This document shows, piece by piece, positions 21,446 through 31,510 of a DNA stretch of 64,000 bases. Origin of the DNA: Xenorhabdus eapokensis (lineage in GTDB: Bacteria; Pseudomonadota; Gammaproteobacteria; Enterobacterales; Enterobacteriaceae). The notes beneath the pieces were generated by a model. The model ran no database searches. It was not told the origin of the DNA and saw only the letters and a list, made by a program, of their open reading frames with translations. A program made the position numbers and the translations under genes. Position 1 is the first letter of the stretch. The number at the start of each line of letters is the position of its first letter. The stretch covers positions 96,251 through 160,250 of the forward strand of contig NZ_MKGQ01000007.1 in assembly GCF_001908105.1 (NCBI RefSeq). Direction: 5' to 3'.

Positions 21446-21769
21446 TTATAAAACCTGCTCTGTTACACACTGAATAAAAGGATTAACTTCTTCAGCCCTT
21501 TTCTTGCTTATATCCTGTTGACTTTCATCAGAGACTATAAATTTCCCTGTGAACTTTCCTTTAGGATCTTGGGTGGTTTTATCTGACGTACCAATAATAC
21601 TGATAGTATATTTGTGTCCCGTCGGCAATAGGTCTGTACACTCTCTCAGCACTCCCTGACGGGAAAGCTCCTGATCTGTTATTTTCTGGTTATCAGTTAC
21701 TGATGTATCAGCAAGAACAGTTGGTATATAAAATACGCCTAGCAGCAAAATATACGAAAAAACTTTCAT
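21446..21769 (-). CDS. Small secreted or periplasmic protein, unrecognised
   Basis: I do not recognise this 107-residue protein. It begins with a clear signal peptide (KVFSYILLLGVFYIPTVLA, cleavage likely after VLA, residue 20). The mature part has two cysteines, in RECTDLL and FIQCVTEQ, that could form a disulfide, and a beta-rich central stretch (KYTISIIGTSDK). It sits between ndk and the truncated sseB, where E. coli has no equivalent gene. It is followed by its own terminator and is preceded by an AGGAAAAAAG ribosome site. Confidence 0.75.
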   Translation of the reverse strand: MKVFSYILLLGVFYIPTVLADTSVTDNQKITDQELSRQGVLRECTDLLPTGHKYTISIIGTSDKTTQDPKGKFTGKFIVSDESQQDISKKRAEEVNPFIQCVTEQVL

Positions 21770-21821
21770 CTTTTTTCCTCACTGTTTACGTTGAATTAAT
21801 AATAACCACGATTTATTTGTT

Positions 21822-22262
21822 CTAACCACCGTTGAATTGATTGACAACCGGAATGGTATTGCGCAACCAGCTACCCAATTTACGCTGATAAAAAGGTTGA
21901 GTATGCTGAATCAAGTAATGGCTAATTCCCCCTTCTTGTTCATCAAGCAGGCAAAAATCGACTGATTCATCTTCATCAAGATATTCGCAAGCCAGTTCAC
22001 CGGCGGCTTGGATCAATAAATTAATCTCACTCTCTGTCAGTGCCATACTGAATTCCACGCCAATTAACAAATTGGGGGTTTTATCCACATTTTTATCATG
22101 AGCCATGACTAAAAAAGCCCGCCGAACAGGTTTATGCTGTTTGAATAAATCAATCAGGGATTCAATAAGCTGAGTGGGTTGTTCTGCTGGTTGACTCAGT
22201 GTAATACGGCTTCCACTAGGAACCTTTATTTCGGTAGAGATAGACCCATTTGACAAACTCAT
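21822..22262 (-). CDS. sseB: SseB-like protein reduced to its C-terminal domain
   Basis: The 146 residues match the C-terminal domain of enhanced-serine-sensitivity protein SseB: LSQPAEQPTQLIESL, KPVRRAFLVM, NLLIGVEFSMALTESE, and GISHYLIQHTQPFYQRKLGSWLR. E. coli SseB has about 258 residues with an additional N-terminal SseB domain, which is missing here. I chose the ATG at 22262 because a GGAG site precedes it by eight bases. Its place next to pepB agrees with E. coli. The molecular role of SseB is not established. Confidence 0.82.
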   Translation of the reverse strand: MSLSNGSISTEIKVPSGSRITLSQPAEQPTQLIESLIDLFKQHKPVRRAFLVMAHDKNVDKTPNLLIGVEFSMALTESEINLLIQAAGELACEYLDEDESVDFCLLDEQEGGISHYLIQHTQPFYQRKLGSWLRNTIPVVNQFNGG

Positions 22263-22363
22263 GAAGATCTCCGGAAAATTCTGTTTTAAATGAATTCTAT
22301 TTAAATTAATGCTGTTATAAAGTGAAGTTAAGAATACGGAAAAATGCAACAATAAATCTCGAC

Positions 22364-22389
22364 AATAGCTCCTAATAAAAGGAGCTATT
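22364..22389 (-). terminator. Hairpin between pepB and sseB
   Basis: AATAGCTCC at 22364-22372 pairs with GGAGCTATT at 22381-22389 (9 bp, perfect). The T-rich tail on the minus strand is interrupted, so it is a probable rather than certain terminator for pepB. Confidence 0.5.
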
Positions 22390-22417
22390 CAGATAGATAT
22401 TTTAATTTATTGGCCTG

Positions 22418-23713
22418 TTATTTTGCTTTTGTCAGCAATAAATTGGCAATGGTACGTACGCCATATCCCGTTGCACCCGCAGCCCATTGTTCTACAGAGG
22501 ATTTACGGTAAGTTGCTGAACAGTCAATATGCACCCAGCCTTTTTTGTAATTTTCGACAAAATGCGACAAGAATGCTGCTGCGGTACTTGCTCCTGCCGA
22601 ATGTGCCGGTGACGCAATGTTGTTCAGATCAGCAAAGTTGGATGGCAATTGACTACGATGGAATTCAGCTAACGGTAAGCGCCAGAACAATTCATTTTCA
22701 TTATCAGCCGCCGCCAGTAAGTCAGATACCAGTTGATCATCAAAACTTAATACTGAGTGATAATCATTTCCTACTGCGGTTTTCGCTGCGCCCGTCAAGG
22801 TAGCCGCATCAATAATAAGTTGCGTTTTTTCTGCACTGGCATCAATCAAACCATCAGCCAAAACCAGACGCCCTTCCGCATCTGTATTCATTACTTCAAC
22901 CGTTTTGCCGTTACGGTAATGAATGATATCGCCCAATTTAAAAGCATTACCACTCACCATATTATCTGCGATGCTCAGGAACAGTTTGACACGATGTTTT
23001 AAACCACGGCTGATTGCCATAGCCAGTGCTCCCGTTAGTGTCGCAGAGCCGCCCATATCTGATTTCATCGAATCCATGAAATTAGAAGGTTTGAGGCTGT
23101 ATCCACCGGAATCAAAGGTAATACCTTTACCAACCAGACAAGCAAAAACAGGCGCTTTTGCCTCTTTTGTTGGATTAAAATCTAATGCCAGGAACACAGG
23201 AGCACGGGAAGAGCCACGACCGACGGTATATACCCCTGCATATCCCTGTTCACGCAACTCATCCCCTTTGATGATGCGATAACTAACGGCATCACCCGCT
23301 ACCCCGCGCAATAAATCAATAGCTCTCTGGGCAAGCTGTTCTGGTCCCAGATCTTCTGCCGGAAGGTTGATGGTATCGCGCACCCAATCAATGAATTTGA
23401 TCCGTCTTTCCAGCTCCTGTTTTTCCGCCGCAGGGAGTTGTGGCCATTCAATTGTGCGCAATCCTTTAGGTGAACGAAAGCCCAACCAAAATGACCAACT
23501 TTTTTCCAGATCCCAGCCATCACCCACTAAAGCAATATTGCGAATTCCTTGCCCGTCAATTTTACGCCCGGCACGTTGAATGGCATCCAGCTTGCCATTG
23601 GCTTGCAAATGGATTGTGATCCCCTGCTCACTTGAGCTAATTAGTGCTTTTTCACCCCAGCAAGCGTTAGCTGGCTCATAAGACAGTGTTATGGGCATGA
23701 TTTGTTTTGTCAT
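22418..23713 (-). CDS. pepB: Aminopeptidase B (peptidase family M17)
   Basis: This cytoplasmic leucyl-aminopeptidase family enzyme, hexameric with two metal ions, removes N-terminal residues from peptides, including Cys-Gly. The 431 residues match E. coli PepB. Metal-binding motifs are visible: [23 protein letters not shown] and the family signature [14 protein letters not shown]. In E. coli it directly follows iscX. Here 170 bases and a strong terminator hairpin separate them, so pepB probably has its own promoter. Confidence 0.95.
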   Translation of the reverse strand: MTKQIMPITLSYEPANACWGEKALISSSEQGITIHLQANGKLDAIQRAGRKIDGQGIRNIALVGDGWDLEKSWSFWLGFRSPKGLRTIEWPQLPAAEKQELERRIKFIDWVRDTINLPAEDLGPEQLAQRAIDLLRGVAGDAVSYRIIKGDELREQGYAGVYTVGRGSSRAPVFLALDFNPTKEAKAPVFACLVGKGITFDSGGYSLKPSNFMDSMKSDMGGSATLTGALAMAISRGLKHRVKLFLSIADNMVSGNAFKLGDIIHYRNGKTVEVMNTDAEGRLVLADGLIDASAEKTQLIIDAATLTGAAKTAVGNDYHSVLSFDDQLVSDLLAAADNENELFWRLPLAEFHRSQLPSNFADLNNIASPAHSAGASTAAAFLSHFVENYKKGWVHIDCSATYRKSSVEQWAAGATGYGVRTIANLLLTKAK

Positions 23714-23763
23714 TTTTTCTCACTTCTTATCTTATTTGTTCACTGTTTCACAGTGAGGGATTA

Positions 23764-23788
23764 TAAAAAAACTGGCGATTGCCAGTTT
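23764..23788 (-). terminator. Terminator at the end of the isc operon
   Basis: On the minus strand AAACTGGC and GCCAGTTT form an 8-bp stem with a 4-base loop, followed immediately by TTTTTTA. It separates iscX from pepB. Confidence 0.8.
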
Positions 23789-23883
23789 TCCACTAAATGC
23801 AGACTATGCCAAGCTATTGAGCAAGAATCGGTGAGATTGCATATTATTTTTTGCTCTGGTTTTTGTCTTGGGCAAGTTGTCCA

Positions 23884-24078
23884 CTATTCATATTCATCCA
23901 GCCACACCAGTAGAATAGCTTCCAATATTTTTTCGTTGGATTTCTGTGGATCGTCATCAAAACCATCCAGCTCACAAATCCATTCATGCATGTCGGTGAA
24001 ACGCACTGTTTTTGGGTCTATATCAGGAAATTTATCATACAGTGCTTCGCCAATATCACGACTGTCAGACCATTTCAC
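23884..24078 (-). CDS. iscX: Iron-sulfur cluster assembly regulator IscX
   Basis: This small acidic protein binds IscS and iron and modulates cluster assembly. The 64 residues are rich in Asp and Glu and match the family in [30 protein letters not shown] and [16 protein letters not shown]. It is the last gene of the isc operon, 14 bases after fdx, with a terminator downstream. Confidence 0.95.
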   Translation of the reverse strand: MKWSDSRDIGEALYDKFPDIDPKTVRFTDMHEWICELDGFDDDPQKSNEKILEAILLVWLDEYE

Positions 24079-24092
24079 TTTCTGCTCTCCTG

Positions 24093-24428
24093 TCAGTGTT
24101 CGCGTGCATGGTTAATGGTGTATTTGGGGATTTCAACGACTAAATCCTCATCGGTAACTTTGGCCTGACAGCTCAATCGGCTTTCAGGCTCCAATCCCCA
24201 TGCTTTATCCAACATGTCATCTTCTAGTTCAGAGCTTTCTTCCAGTGAGTCAAAGCCTTCCCTGACAATACAGTGACAAGTCGTACACGCACAGGATTTT
24301 TCACAGGCATGTTCAATTTCAATACCATTACGTAATGCAACATCCAGAATGGATTCACCTTCCTTCGCTTCCAATACTGCCCCTTCAGGACAAAGTTCGT
24401 TATGAGGTAAAAATACAATTTTAGGCAT
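24093..24428 (-). CDS. fdx: ISC-type [2Fe-2S] ferredoxin
   Basis: This ferredoxin supplies electrons for cluster assembly on IscU. The 111-residue protein shows the cluster ligands in [12 protein letters not shown] (C-x5-C-x2-C pattern), and the fourth cysteine in [19 protein letters not shown]. Two bases separate it from the hscA stop, so the two are coupled. Confidence 0.96.
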   Translation of the reverse strand: MPKIVFLPHNELCPEGAVLEAKEGESILDVALRNGIEIEHACEKSCACTTCHCIVREGFDSLEESSELEDDMLDKAWGLEPESRLSCQAKVTDEDLVVEIPKYTINHAREH

Positions 24429-24430
24429 AA

Positions 24431-26278
24431 TTAAATCTCATCCACAGAATGACCCGCCAAAGCCCGGCGGATTGATGTGTCCATACGGCGCGCTGCAAAT
24501 TCCTGCGTTTGCTTGTCCAATTGTTTTATTGCACTTTCAATCGCATCGGGGGAGGTTCCCTGAGCGCTTTCAATTAATACTTGTGCAGCGGCGTCAATCG
24601 CAGACTGCTCTTCTTGACTCAGTAAATCCGCATCTTTTTCCAATGCACTGGTTAAACTTTCCAGCATTCGAGCTGCTTCTACTTTTTGTTCAGCTAATTT
24701 GCGTGCCTGCACATCTTCCTGTGCATTAGACATGGAGTCTTTGAGCATATGGGCAATTTCTTCATCCGACAAACCATAGGAAGGTTTCACCTGAATAGAA
24801 GCTTCAACACCCGTGGATTTTTCTAATGCACTGACGCTCAACAGACCATCAGCATCAACCTGAAAGGTCACACGAATGTGTGCACCACCAGCCGGTAATG
24901 GCGGAAGACCACGCAGTGTGAAACGCGCCAGTGAACGGCAATCATTGACCAGTTCTCTCTCGCCTTGCACCACATGCAGGCTCATCGCACTTTGCCCATC
25001 TTTAAAAGTGGTAAATTCTTGCGCTTTGGCAACAGGGATAGTGGTATTACGTGGAATGACTTTTTCAACCAGTCCGCCCATTGTTTCCAAACCAAGTGAC
25101 AGCGGGATAACATCGAGTAACAGCATGTCGCTGTCTGGTTTGTTCCCCACCAGAATATCGGCCTGAATTGCAGCACCAACAGCGACCACTTTATCTGGAT
25201 CTATAGAAGTTAATGGTTCGCGGTCAAAGAACTCGCCCACCATGCTACGTACCAATGGCACTCGCGTTGAACCACCAACCATGACAACTTGCAAAATCTC
25301 GTCAATCGTCACACCGGCATCTTTCAGCGCCCGACGGCAGGAGAGTAAGGTGCGTTTGACCAAAGAGGAAATTAATTCGTTAAATTCGGTACGGGTAATA
25401 CTACCTTGCCAGTTAGCAATATCGATTTCCGCCCTATCCGCCCCACTCAAAGCAATTTTGGTTTGGGTAGCGACATCCAGCAATTGACGCTGTAATCCGT
25501 GGTCGTTATCGCTGATCCCAGCCTGTTCACGTATCCAATTTGCTAACAGTGAATCAAAATCGTCACCACCAAGGGCAGTATCTCCCCCCGTTGCCAGCAC
25601 TTCAAACACCCCTCGGCTAAGGCGAAGAATAGAGACATCAAATGTTCCGCCACCCAGATCGTAAACGGCAATCACACCTTCTTGACCGGAATCAAGACCG
25701 TAGGCAATGGCTGCCGCAGTGGGTTCATTCAAGAGGCGAAGAACGTGCAAACCCGCTAACCGAGCAGCATCTTTAGTGCCCTGACGTTGAGCATCATCGA
25801 AATAAGCAGGAACTGTGATCACAACACCATCAAGTTTACCATCCAAGGTTTCTTCTGCCCGTTGCGCCAACGATTTCAATATCTCAGAAGAAACCTGAAT
25901 AGGATCGACTAGCCCCGCCAAGGTATTGATCAATGGCAAACCATTTGCGCTGGCCTGAAACAGGTATGGCAGGTTGGGATAACGCTGTTGAACATCAGCT
26001 AAAGAGCGTCCCAGCAGCCGTTTAACTGAACTGATTGTATTGGCAGGATCAGAGGCAGCCTGTTGACGCGCTTGCCAACCAACGAGAATCTCTTCTTTGC
26101 GGTACTGTACAACAGAAGGAAGTAAATGGCGGTTATCACTGTCTGCCAATGTTTCCGCCTGACCGCTACGGACGGTCGCAACCAGAGAGTGAGTTGTGCC
26201 AAGATCAATTCCCGCAGCCAGTCGGCGCTGGTGCGGTGCAGCAGATAAACCCGGTTCGCTGATTTGTAATAAAGCCAT
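24431..26278 (-). CDS. hscA: Fe-S assembly Hsp70-type chaperone HscA
   Basis: This specialised DnaK-like ATPase works with HscB to release clusters from IscU. The 615 residues show an actin-like ATPase domain with [12 protein letters not shown] (residues 24-35), [13 protein letters not shown] and [13 protein letters not shown]. The substrate-binding domain starts near residue 390. Its partner IscU (27353-27739) carries the LPPVK peptide that HscA recognises. The gap from hscB is 108 bases and holds degenerate repeats, unlike the very short gap in E. coli. Confidence 0.96.
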   Translation of the reverse strand: MALLQISEPGLSAAPHQRRLAAGIDLGTTHSLVATVRSGQAETLADSDNRHLLPSVVQYRKEEILVGWQARQQAASDPANTISSVKRLLGRSLADVQQRYPNLPYLFQASANGLPLINTLAGLVDPIQVSSEILKSLAQRAEETLDGKLDGVVITVPAYFDDAQRQGTKDAARLAGLHVLRLLNEPTAAAIAYGLDSGQEGVIAVYDLGGGTFDVSILRLSRGVFEVLATGGDTALGGDDFDSLLANWIREQAGISDNDHGLQRQLLDVATQTKIALSGADRAEIDIANWQGSITRTEFNELISSLVKRTLLSCRRALKDAGVTIDEILQVVMVGGSTRVPLVRSMVGEFFDREPLTSIDPDKVVAVGAAIQADILVGNKPDSDMLLLDVIPLSLGLETMGGLVEKVIPRNTTIPVAKAQEFTTFKDGQSAMSLHVVQGERELVNDCRSLARFTLRGLPPLPAGGAHIRVTFQVDADGLLSVSALEKSTGVEASIQVKPSYGLSDEEIAHMLKDSMSNAQEDVQARKLAEQKVEAARMLESLTSALEKDADLLSQEEQSAIDAAAQVLIESAQGTSPDAIESAIKQLDKQTQEFAARRMDTSIRRALAGHSVDEI

Positions 26279-26284
26279 ATGTGC

Positions 26285-26395
26285 CCCTATAAATCTATAT
26301 CAGCATAAATCTATGTCAGCCGAAATTTATTCAGCCAAAAATCATTCTAAACAATACGATTCAGCTAAAAGTCAGTCAAAAGTCCGCTAAAAATC
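26285..26395. repeat. Degenerate short tandem repeats between hscB and hscA
   Basis: Read on the minus strand, a unit like GATTTTTAGCTGA recurs about seven times with variation (GATTTTTAGCGGA, CTTTTAGCTGA, GATTTTTGGCTGA, AATTTCGGCTGA, GATTTATGCTGA and others) in roughly 110 bases. It fills the hscB-hscA spacer and reaches the hscB stop codon. Confidence 0.55.
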
Positions 26396-26908
26396 ATCCA
26401 ACAACCGCTCTTCCAGTTGTTCAACCTGTTGGTGCAATTTATCCAGAAAGCGTAACTTACGGACTGTATCGGCTGCAATTGACCATTCGGCAGCATTGAG
26501 TTGTTGTTCCATCTGCTCACTGCGGGTTTTAATCATTTTATTCAGGCGAGATGAAAAATCGTTCAATGCTGTTTCTGAATCTACACGATGCTCAATGGCA
26601 TCAAGCTCTTCACGCAATTCCAACTGCTGCATCAAAAAAGCCGTATCCTGCATCGTGTGCTGTTCATTGGATAGATCAAATCCTTGCTGAGACAGCATGT
26701 ATTCTGCGCGTTTCAGGGGGTGTTTTAGCGTCTGATAACCATCATTGATGGTCGCAGCTTGTTGGAGTGCCAGCGTTTTTTCGCGTTCTGGCTGGTTGGC
26801 AAAACGATCAGGATGAAACTGGCGTTGTAATTCCTGATAACGGGTTACCAACTGTTCGCGATCAATCGCATAACGTGCAGGCAGCCCAAATAAAGTAAAG
26901 TAGTCCAT
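26387..26908 (-). CDS. hscB: Fe-S assembly J-domain co-chaperone HscB
   Basis: This J-protein brings IscU to HscA and stimulates its ATPase. The 173-residue protein has an N-terminal J domain with the HPD tripeptide in [14 protein letters not shown]-terminal three-helix domain follows ([22 protein letters not shown] region) that contacts IscU. It begins 42 bases after iscA. Confidence 0.96.
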   Translation of the reverse strand: MDYFTLFGLPARYAIDREQLVTRYQELQRQFHPDRFANQPEREKTLALQQAATINDGYQTLKHPLKRAEYMLSQQGFDLSNEQHTMQDTAFLMQQLELREELDAIEHRVDSETALNDFSSRLNKMIKTRSEQMEQQLNAAEWSIAADTVRKLRFLDKLHQQVEQLEERLLDDF

Positions 26909-26950
26909 AAGTTACTCTTAGTTTCGCAAAATGCGGGTCAAAAAATAGGG

Positions 26951-27274
26951 TTAAACGTGGAAACTTTCTCCACAACCGCATTCGCTGGAAACATTAGGGT
27001 TGTTGAATTTAAAGCCTTCATTCAGGCCTTCTTTAACGAAATCCAACTCAGTACCATCAAGATAAATGATGCTTTTACCGTCAACGATGACTTTCACGCC
27101 CTTATCTTCAAAAACCTGATCTTCTTCATTTATTGTATCAGCAAATTCAAGCACATATGCCATACCAGAGCAGCCGGATGTTCTCACTGCCAAGCGCAAT
27201 CCGACACCTTTTCCTCGATTGGTAAGAAAAGCCGAAATACGTTGGGCTGCACTTTCCGTCAGGGAAATTGACAT
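26951..27274 (-). CDS. iscA: Iron-sulfur cluster assembly protein IscA
   Basis: This A-type carrier accepts iron or clusters and passes them to apo-proteins. From the ATG at 27274 ([13 protein letters not shown], with a GAGGTG ribosome site) the protein has 107 residues. The three ligand cysteines are in [13 protein letters not shown] and SECGCGESF. The longer open frame to 27325 has no family match and is not used. Confidence 0.95.
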   Translation of the reverse strand: MSISLTESAAQRISAFLTNRGKGVGLRLAVRTSGCSGMAYVLEFADTINEEDQVFEDKGVKVIVDGKSIIYLDGTELDFVKEGLNEGFKFNNPNVSSECGCGESFHV

Positions 27275-27352
27275 ACAACACCTCACTTTAAAACCAGTAA
27301 AGGTGGATATTGCAGCAATATCCACCAGAATTATTTTCTTTTTGTAAAAAAG

Positions 27353-27739
27353 TTATTTGGCCTGGCGCTTGCTCTTGTAATCAGCAATAGCCGCTTTGAT
27401 AGCATCTTCTGCCAAAATAGAACAATGGATTTTCACGGGTGGCAGTTCTAACTCTTCAGCAATCTGAGTGTTTTTAATTGCCTCAGCCTGTTCCAACGAT
27501 TTGCCTTTCATCCACTCTGTTACCAAAGAACTGGATGCAATTGCCGAGCCGCAGCCATAAGTTTTGAAACGTGCGTCTTCAATGATACCTTCATCGTTGA
27601 CTTTGATTTGCAGTCGCATGACGTCACCACAAGCTGGTGCTCCTACCATGCCACTCCCTACTGTCGGATCTTCGTTATCGAATGAACCAACATTACGTGG
27701 GTTTTCATAGTGATCAATTACTTTGTCGCTGTAAGCCAT
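27353..27739 (-). CDS. iscU: Iron-sulfur cluster scaffold IscU
   Basis: This scaffold is where [2Fe-2S] clusters are first built from IscS-derived sulfur. The 128 residues match E. coli IscU. The three ligand cysteines appear in GAPACGDVMRL, KTYGCGSAIASS and KIHCSILAEDA. The HscA recognition motif LPPVK precedes the last one. It lies 24 bases after iscS. Confidence 0.97.
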   Translation of the reverse strand: MAYSDKVIDHYENPRNVGSFDNEDPTVGSGMVGAPACGDVMRLQIKVNDEGIIEDARFKTYGCGSAIASSSLVTEWMKGKSLEQAEAIKNTQIAEELELPPVKIHCSILAEDAIKAAIADYKSKRQAK

Positions 27740-27763
27740 GTCGTTACTCCTGAAAACGTCTGA

Positions 27764-28978
27764 TTAATGATGAGACCATTCGATGGTGCTAATATCCACA
27801 CCCTGCTTGAACATTTCCCACAATGGAGAAAGATCACGCAAGTGACCAATCGCGTTGTGAATCAACTTGATTGCATAGTCTATTTCTTCTTCTGTGGTAA
27901 AACGTCCCAAAGAGAAACGAATAGAACTGTGCGCCAGTTCATCATTCATGCCCAGCGCGCGCAGGACATAAGAAGGCTCCAGACTCGCAGAAGTACATGC
28001 CGAGCCAGAAGATACGGCTAGATCTTTCAATGACATCATCAATGACTCACCTTCAACATAGTTGAAGCTGACATTCAGAATGTGTGGCGCTCCCTGTTCC
28101 AAATCACCATTCAGGTAAACTTCTTCAATATCTTTGATACCGTTCCACAAACGCAGACGCAAACCACGCAGGCGCTCTGCCTCTGATTTCAGCTCTTCTT
28201 TTGCTATACGGTAGGCTTCACCCATGCCAACAATCTGGTGAACAGGCAATGTACCTGAACGCATACCGCGTTCATGACCGCCGCCATGCTGTTGTGCTTC
28301 AATACGCACGCGAGGCTTACGACGAACATACAACGCGCCAATTCCCATCGGGCCATAAAGTTTATGGGCAGAAAAGGACATTAGATCAACTTTTAGCTGA
28401 CTGAGGTCGATAGGTAATTTACCCACACTTTGGGTGGCATCAACATGGAAAATAATGCCACGGCTGCGGCATAATTCACCAATGGTCATAATATCCTGAA
28501 CAATACCAATTTCGTTGTTAACATGCATGATGGAAACCAGAATGGTGTCTTCACGCAGGGTAGCTTCCAACTCTTTCAGATCAATCAGGCCATTGCTCAT
28601 TGGCGCCAGATAAGTGATCTCAAAGCCTTCGCGCTCCAACTGGCGGCAAGTATCTAAAACCGCTTTATGTTCAGTTTTGCTGGTGATAATGTGCTTGCCT
28701 TTCTTCTGATAAAATTTTGCAGCACCTTTAATAGCCAGGTTATCTGATTCTGTCGCACCTGAAGTGAACACGATTTCACGCGGGTCCGCGCCAATTAAGT
28801 CAGCAATTTGATTGCGCGCGATATCAACCGCTTCTTCAGCCTGCCAGCCAAAACGGTGTGAACGGGAAGCTGGGTTACCGAAGACTCCGTCAATAGTCAA
28901 ATAGTTCATCATCTTTTCAGCAACACGCGGATCGACCGGTGTTGTTGCTGAATAGTCCAAATAAATGGGTAATTTCAT
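27764..28978 (-). CDS. iscS: Cysteine desulfurase IscS
   Basis: This PLP enzyme takes sulfur from cysteine and supplies it for Fe-S clusters, thiamine and tRNA thiolation. The 404 residues match E. coli IscS. The PLP lysine is in [12 protein letters not shown] and the persulfide cysteine in [14 protein letters not shown]. It is the second gene of the isc operon, 62 bases after iscR. Confidence 0.97.
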   Translation of the reverse strand: MKLPIYLDYSATTPVDPRVAEKMMNYLTIDGVFGNPASRSHRFGWQAEEAVDIARNQIADLIGADPREIVFTSGATESDNLAIKGAAKFYQKKGKHIITSKTEHKAVLDTCRQLEREGFEITYLAPMSNGLIDLKELEATLREDTILVSIMHVNNEIGIVQDIMTIGELCRSRGIIFHVDATQSVGKLPIDLSQLKVDLMSFSAHKLYGPMGIGALYVRRKPRVRIEAQQHGGGHERGMRSGTLPVHQIVGMGEAYRIAKEELKSEAERLRGLRLRLWNGIKDIEEVYLNGDLEQGAPHILNVSFNYVEGESLMMSLKDLAVSSGSACTSASLEPSYVLRALGMNDELAHSSIRFSLGRFTTEEEIDYAIKLIHNAIGHLRDLSPLWEMFKQGVDISTIEWSHH

Positions 28979-29040
28979 TGCTCACATGCTCCGTAAGACA
29001 CTTTTAATACTTTCATTGCCACACAAGTATTTGCCGCAAG

Positions 29041-29541
29041 TTACGCACGCAGATTAACGTTAATCGTCTCTTGAAGTCTGCCGTTAGGGCCAGGGGTACG
29101 GCGCTTATCGCTATCTTGCCGATCAGCAACATCCAATACTTCTTGGTTATTTACTAATTCTTCTAAACTGATGCTACTCAGGAAGCTCGTAATGCGATCA
29201 CTCAGGTCACGCCATAAGGTATGGGTCAAACACCGATCGCCGCCTTGACAACCTTCTCGCCCTTGACAACGAGTGGCATCAACGGATTCATCAACAGCGG
29301 AAATCACTTCGGCAACGAAAATTTTACCGGCATCTCTGCCCAATAAATAACCGCCACCTGGACCACGGACGCTAGAAACCAGACCATTTTTACGCAGGCG
29401 GGAAAACAACTGTTCAAGATAGGAAAGGGAAATTCCCTGACGTTCAGAAATATCGGCTAACGGCACCGGTCCTTCTTGTGAATGCAACGCCACATCTAAC
29501 ATGGCTGTTACCGCATAACGTCCTTTTGATGTCAGTCTCAT
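29041..29541 (-). CDS. iscR: Iron-sulfur cluster regulator IscR
   Basis: This Rrf2-family repressor/activator carries a [2Fe-2S] cluster and controls the isc operon. The 166-residue protein from the ATG at 29541 ([15 protein letters not shown]) has an N-terminal winged helix. The ligand cysteines are in [13 protein letters not shown]. The Thr/Gln-rich C-terminal tail is typical. Two IscR-type sites lie directly upstream, so the operon is autoregulated as in E. coli. The open frame to 29601 is an upstream extension without family match. Confidence 0.96.
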   Translation of the reverse strand: MRLTSKGRYAVTAMLDVALHSQEGPVPLADISERQGISLSYLEQLFSRLRKNGLVSSVRGPGGGYLLGRDAGKIFVAEVISAVDESVDATRCQGREGCQGGDRCLTHTLWRDLSDRITSFLSSISLEELVNNQEVLDVADRQDSDKRRTPGPNGRLQETINVNLRA

Positions 29542-29580
29542 AACAAAAACTCCATGGTGAAATATGGGTGAAATTGTGGC

Positions 29581-29630
29581 ATTCCTGAGTATTTTAGTCA
29601 ACTATTTAACCGAGTAATTTACTCAACTAT
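29581..29630 (-). promoter_or_regulatory. Two adjoining IscR type-1 binding sites
   Basis: On the minus strand two 25-base elements lie end to end: ATAGTTGAGTAAATTACTCG... (29606-29630) and ATAGTTGACTAAAATACTCA... (29581-29605). Both resemble the type-1 IscR motif found at the E. coli iscR promoter. They lie 40-90 bases before the iscR ATG and include a TTGACT that may be a -35 element. Confidence 0.75.
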
Positions 29631-29758
29631 TATTTGACTGCCTGTCACTTTTTCCACCTGCCTATCCCGTGGTTTTCCTAACTGCTTTCCGCTATTTTCC
29701 AGCGACCAATTCCTGTTACTTCCTGCTACAGTTTTAACTATGGATTTTCCAAATCAGT

Positions 29759-30496
29759 TTATTTTTCAGCCCACTTTTCCATAGATGTCAGTATACCACG
29801 CAAGATATTCAGCTCTTGGGTTTCTGGCCGTGCGCGGGTATAAAGACGTCTTAATTTATTCATTATTTGACCCGGATGTGCTTTGCGAATAAAACCAGAC
29901 TTTTGCAATACCTGTTCAAGGTGCTGATAAAAACGCTCCATATCTTCGATAGGTGGATATTCTGCTTCTGCGTGCTCTGGAGACGTTGTCTCTACTAATT
30001 GCTCTTGAGCTGCGAGGTATGCCATGCGAATTTCATAGCTAACCAATTGAACTGCCATCGCTAAATTCAACGAACCATATTCTGGGTTAGTTGGGATATA
30101 GAGGTGATAATGACACTTCTGTAACTCTTCGTTAGTCAAGCCTACACGTTCACGACCAAAAACGATGGCAACTGGAGAGTGGCTGGCGGTTTCGACACAA
30201 CGTTCACCACATTCACGAGGCTCAACCATCGGCCAGGAGAGGGTTCGGGAGCGAGCACTGGTCCCAATGACCAACTCACATCCAGCCAACGCCTCATCCA
30301 GCGAACTCACAATCGTTGCATTGCCGATAACATCACTTGCACCGGCTGAAAGTGCGATAGCGTGAGAATCAGGTTGGACAAGCGGATTGACCAAATACAG
30401 ATTGGCTAATCCCATTGTTTTCATGGCTCTAGCGGTTGATCCCATGTTCCCTGTATGGGAGGTTTCTACCAGAATAATGCGGATATTCTCTAACAT
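29759..30496 (-). CDS. trmJ: tRNA (cytidine/uridine-2'-O-)-methyltransferase TrmJ
   Basis: This SPOUT-family methyltransferase modifies the ribose at position 32 of tRNAs. From ATG 30496 ([17 protein letters not shown]) it has 246 residues. The conserved N-terminal block is [15 protein letters not shown], with [14 protein letters not shown] and [18 protein letters not shown] as SAM-binding trefoil-knot loops. It is divergent from suhB, as in E. coli. Confidence 0.95.
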   Translation of the reverse strand: MLENIRIILVETSHTGNMGSTARAMKTMGLANLYLVNPLVQPDSHAIALSAGASDVIGNATIVSSLDEALAGCELVIGTSARSRTLSWPMVEPRECGERCVETASHSPVAIVFGRERVGLTNEELQKCHYHLYIPTNPEYGSLNLAMAVQLVSYEIRMAYLAAQEQLVETTSPEHAEAEYPPIEDMERFYQHLEQVLQKSGFIRKAHPGQIMNKLRRLYTRARPETQELNILRGILTSMEKWAEK

Positions 30497-30621
30497 GACG
30501 GCTTTTAAATTCAGTATAAGAGCCGAATATCTTAACACAGCATTAGTCATTTTGCCGAATGACTGCTATACTGCGCGCCGATTTGTTTCCCGTTCTTTAA
30601 AATTCTGGTGGAAGATACCCC

Positions 30622-31425
30622 ATGCATCCGATGCTAAACATCGCTATACGCGCTGCACGTAAAGCCGGCAACTACATTGCCAAAAGCTACGAAACTCCTG
30701 ATGCTGTTGAAGCAAGCCAAAAAGGCAGTAACGATTTCGTTACCAATATTGATCGTGAAGCAGAAAAGCTGATCATTGACATCATCCGTAAATCTTACCC
30801 TAAGCATACGATTATCACCGAAGAAAGCGGTGAACATTTAGGAGAAGAAGACGATTTCCAATGGGTTATCGATCCACTGGATGGCACAACCAACTTTATT
30901 AAACGTCTTCCCCATTTTGCTGTTTCCATTGCCGTGCGTATTAAAGGCCGCACAGAGGTGTCCGTCGTTTACGATCCAATGCGCAATGAGCTGTTCACTG
31001 CAACTCGTGGTCAAGGCGCTCAGTTGAACGGTTATCGTCTGCGTGGTACTAATGCTCGTGATCTGGATGGAACGGTCCTTGCGACAGGGTTCCCATTCAA
31101 AGCCAAGCAGCACGCTATCCCTTACATGAATGTACTGGGTAAATTATTTGAGCGCTGTGCCGATTTCCGACGCACGGGTTCTGCGGCACTGGATATGGCG
31201 TATGTCGCTGCCGGACGTGTAGATGGTTTCTTCGAAATTGGCCTGAAGCCGTGGGATTTCTTGGGCGGTGAGTTGTTGGTACGTGAATCAGGTTGTATTG
31301 TTACTGATTTCGTTGGTGGCCATAACTATGTCAGCTCCGGCAATATCGTTGCAGGCAGCCCACGTATCGTTAAAGACATTCTGTCTGAAATGCGTGAAGA
31401 ATTGACTGAAGCATTAAAACGTTAA
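30622..31425 (+). CDS. suhB: Inositol-1-monophosphatase / Nus factor SuhB
   Basis: This Mg-dependent phosphatase family protein also acts in rRNA transcription antitermination in E. coli. The 267 residues match closely. Metal-binding motifs are EESGEHLGEE (near residue 67) and IDPLDGTTNF (residues 83-92). The third motif reads PWDFLGGELLV, where E. coli has WDFAAGELLV, a small change next to the metal ligand. A strong terminator follows. Confidence 0.96.
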   Translation: MHPMLNIAIRAARKAGNYIAKSYETPDAVEASQKGSNDFVTNIDREAEKLIIDIIRKSYPKHTIITEESGEHLGEEDDFQWVIDPLDGTTNFIKRLPHFAVSIAVRIKGRTEVSVVYDPMRNELFTATRGQGAQLNGYRLRGTNARDLDGTVLATGFPFKAKQHAIPYMNVLGKLFERCADFRRTGSAALDMAYVAAGRVDGFFEIGLKPWDFLGGELLVRESGCIVTDFVGGHNYVSSGNIVAGSPRIVKDILSEMREELTEALKR

Positions 31426-31468
31426 TTCGTTATGATTAAATAAATATAATTTAAGCAATGTTGTTTTT

Positions 31469-31493
31469 AGGGCACCTGATAGGTGCCCTTTTT
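31469..31493 (+). terminator. Terminator after suhB
   Basis: AGGGCACCT and AGGTGCCCT enclose a three-base loop and are followed by five T. It is a strong rho-independent terminator between convergent suhB and hcaT. Confidence 0.85.
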
Positions 31494-31510
31494 CTTACCT
31501 TGGTTTTTTA

